5,968 nt of DNA from Cytophagales bacterium. Its GTDB lineage: Bacteria; Bacteroidota; Bacteroidia; Cytophagales; 172606-1. Location of the stretch: the NCBI GenBank assembly GCA_025455595.1, contig JALOMD010000262.1:1-5968 (forward strand). Reading direction: 5' to 3'. Positions 5,493-5,968 of this stretch are shown here, one piece after another. Each line of letters opens with the position of its first letter. Position 1 is the first letter of the stretch. The notes beneath the pieces are model-generated. The model was not told where the DNA came from. It did no database searches and saw nothing but the letters and a program-made list of their open reading frames with translations. Position numbers and translations under genes: made by a program.

Positions 5493-5968
5493 GGTCGGCC
5501 ACGTTCAGCGGGCCGACGACGCGGGCGGCTTGGTCGCAAACGCTGCGGGCGGTTTCGGGAATCTCGGTCAGGGTCTGGGCGATTCGCGTTTGGTCGGCTT
5601 GCGAAAAATCGTGGAACGAAACCCGCCGGTGCCACAAATGCGCCGGTTGGTCAAGGCGGCGGTGGAATGCGTAAGCCGCCAGCCGACGCATGAAATCGTC
5701 CGTTTCGCCGAATCGGAAATGCTTGTAGGCCGACTTGAGCGGCACGTGGGCTTCGGCGGGGTTGCTGGTCAAGTATAATTCCTTTATAGGCAAGCCGCAA
5801 GCCGCGTCGTCGAACAGGGCTTGGCGGAAGGTTTCCAACTCGTCCGACAACTTCTCAATGCGGCGGCACTCGTCGGCGAAGTTGCGTTCCAAGTAAATCG
5901 CGTCCAAACTGAGGTTCAGGCGTTTGTACTCGTCGATTTGCTCAATCTGGCGGTTGATTTGCTCGAAA
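5425..5968 (-). CDS. Upstream part of the frameshifted helicase gene, partial at window edge
   Basis: An open frame entering from beyond the right edge and ending at TGA 5425-5427. Visible residues begin FEQINRQIEQIDEYKRLNLS and continue through a charged, coiled-coil-like stretch (NFADECRRIEKLSDELETF). They then run to PLNVADLEIVSASEPAIR, after which the frame turns into nonsense (SQRGNQRQVA). This fits the stalk region between Walker A and motif II of DNA2/NAM7-type helicases. Walker A itself must lie outside the window. Removing one base near 5457 joins SEPAIR directly to HNAEINAKW of the downstream frame, so this is read as the same gene rather than a separate protein. Internal TTG or ATG starts within this frame are not credible. 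About 170 residues are visible before the break. Confidence 0.75.
   Translation of the reverse strand, partial: FEQINRQIEQIDEYKRLNLSLDAIYLERNFADECRRIEKLSDELETFRQALFDDAACGLPIKELYLTSNPAEAHVPLKSAYKHFRFGETDDFMRRLAAYAFHRRLDQPAHLWHRRVSFHDFSQADQTRIAQTLTEIPETARSVCDQAARVVGPLNVADLEIVSASEPAIRSQRGNQRQVA
5454..5472 (-). other. Apparent +1 frameshift site in the helicase gene
   Basis: Upstream codons end GAA CCG GCT ATC CGG on the minus strand. The downstream frame resumes CAC AAC GCG GAA ATC, with a single extra T (plus-strand A5457) between them. The base sits at the foot of a small hairpin, ACCGG (5457-5461) with CCGGT (5466-5470), loop ATAG. There is no poly-A slippery run, rare-codon/stop pairing or downstream pseudoknot of a known programmed type. 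A real pseudogene mutation or a sequencing/assembly indel are the main explanations. Confidence 0.75.

Overview
The window looks like a chromosomal segment of a moderately GC-rich Bacteroidota bacterium. This placement is an inference from three things: protein family flavour, the absence of clear Shine-Dalgarno sequences before the starts, and intergenic repeats of a kind common in Cytophagales/Saprospiria-type genomes. No genus can be named from the sequence. There are four genes and no RNA gene, IS transposase, CRISPR array or phage gene.

Layout. (1) Positions 112-882, minus strand: a two-transmembrane-helix DUF218 protein with the architecture of ElyC (YdcF/SanA/ElyC family). (2) Positions 1064-1834, plus strand, divergent from it: a WecG/TagA/CpsF-family (GT26) glycosyltransferase. 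Both suggest cell-envelope polysaccharide work. (3) About 2030-3019, plus strand: an aldose-1-epimerase-family protein with its catalytic His/His/Glu set, probably starting at GTG. (4) From 3057 leftward-reading to beyond the right edge, minus strand and convergent with the epimerase: a large SF1 DNA2/NAM7 (UPF1-like) helicase. Its Walker A end lies outside the window. Its reading frame is broken once, by an apparent single extra base near 5457. It also carries a 133-bp GC-rich palindromic repeat inserted in frame just before the DEAS (Walker B) motif.

The most unusual content is the repeat load. Three gene borders carry short tandem arrays, each with a different sequence but the same 7-bp period: GTTTNNN at 888-922, ATTCCGM at 1994-2028, and GTCAGAR at 2984-3004 and inverted at 3063-3090. 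A separate palindrome built on GGCGTTTTGGGCAA occurs three times, twice as an intergenic hairpin and once inside the helicase coding sequence. Between the convergent epimerase and helicase genes, heptamer arrays in opposite orientation flank a perfect 13-bp hairpin and supply the last codons of both proteins. No defence or other multi-gene system can be supported. The novelty here is repeat invasion of coding ends and of one enzyme core.
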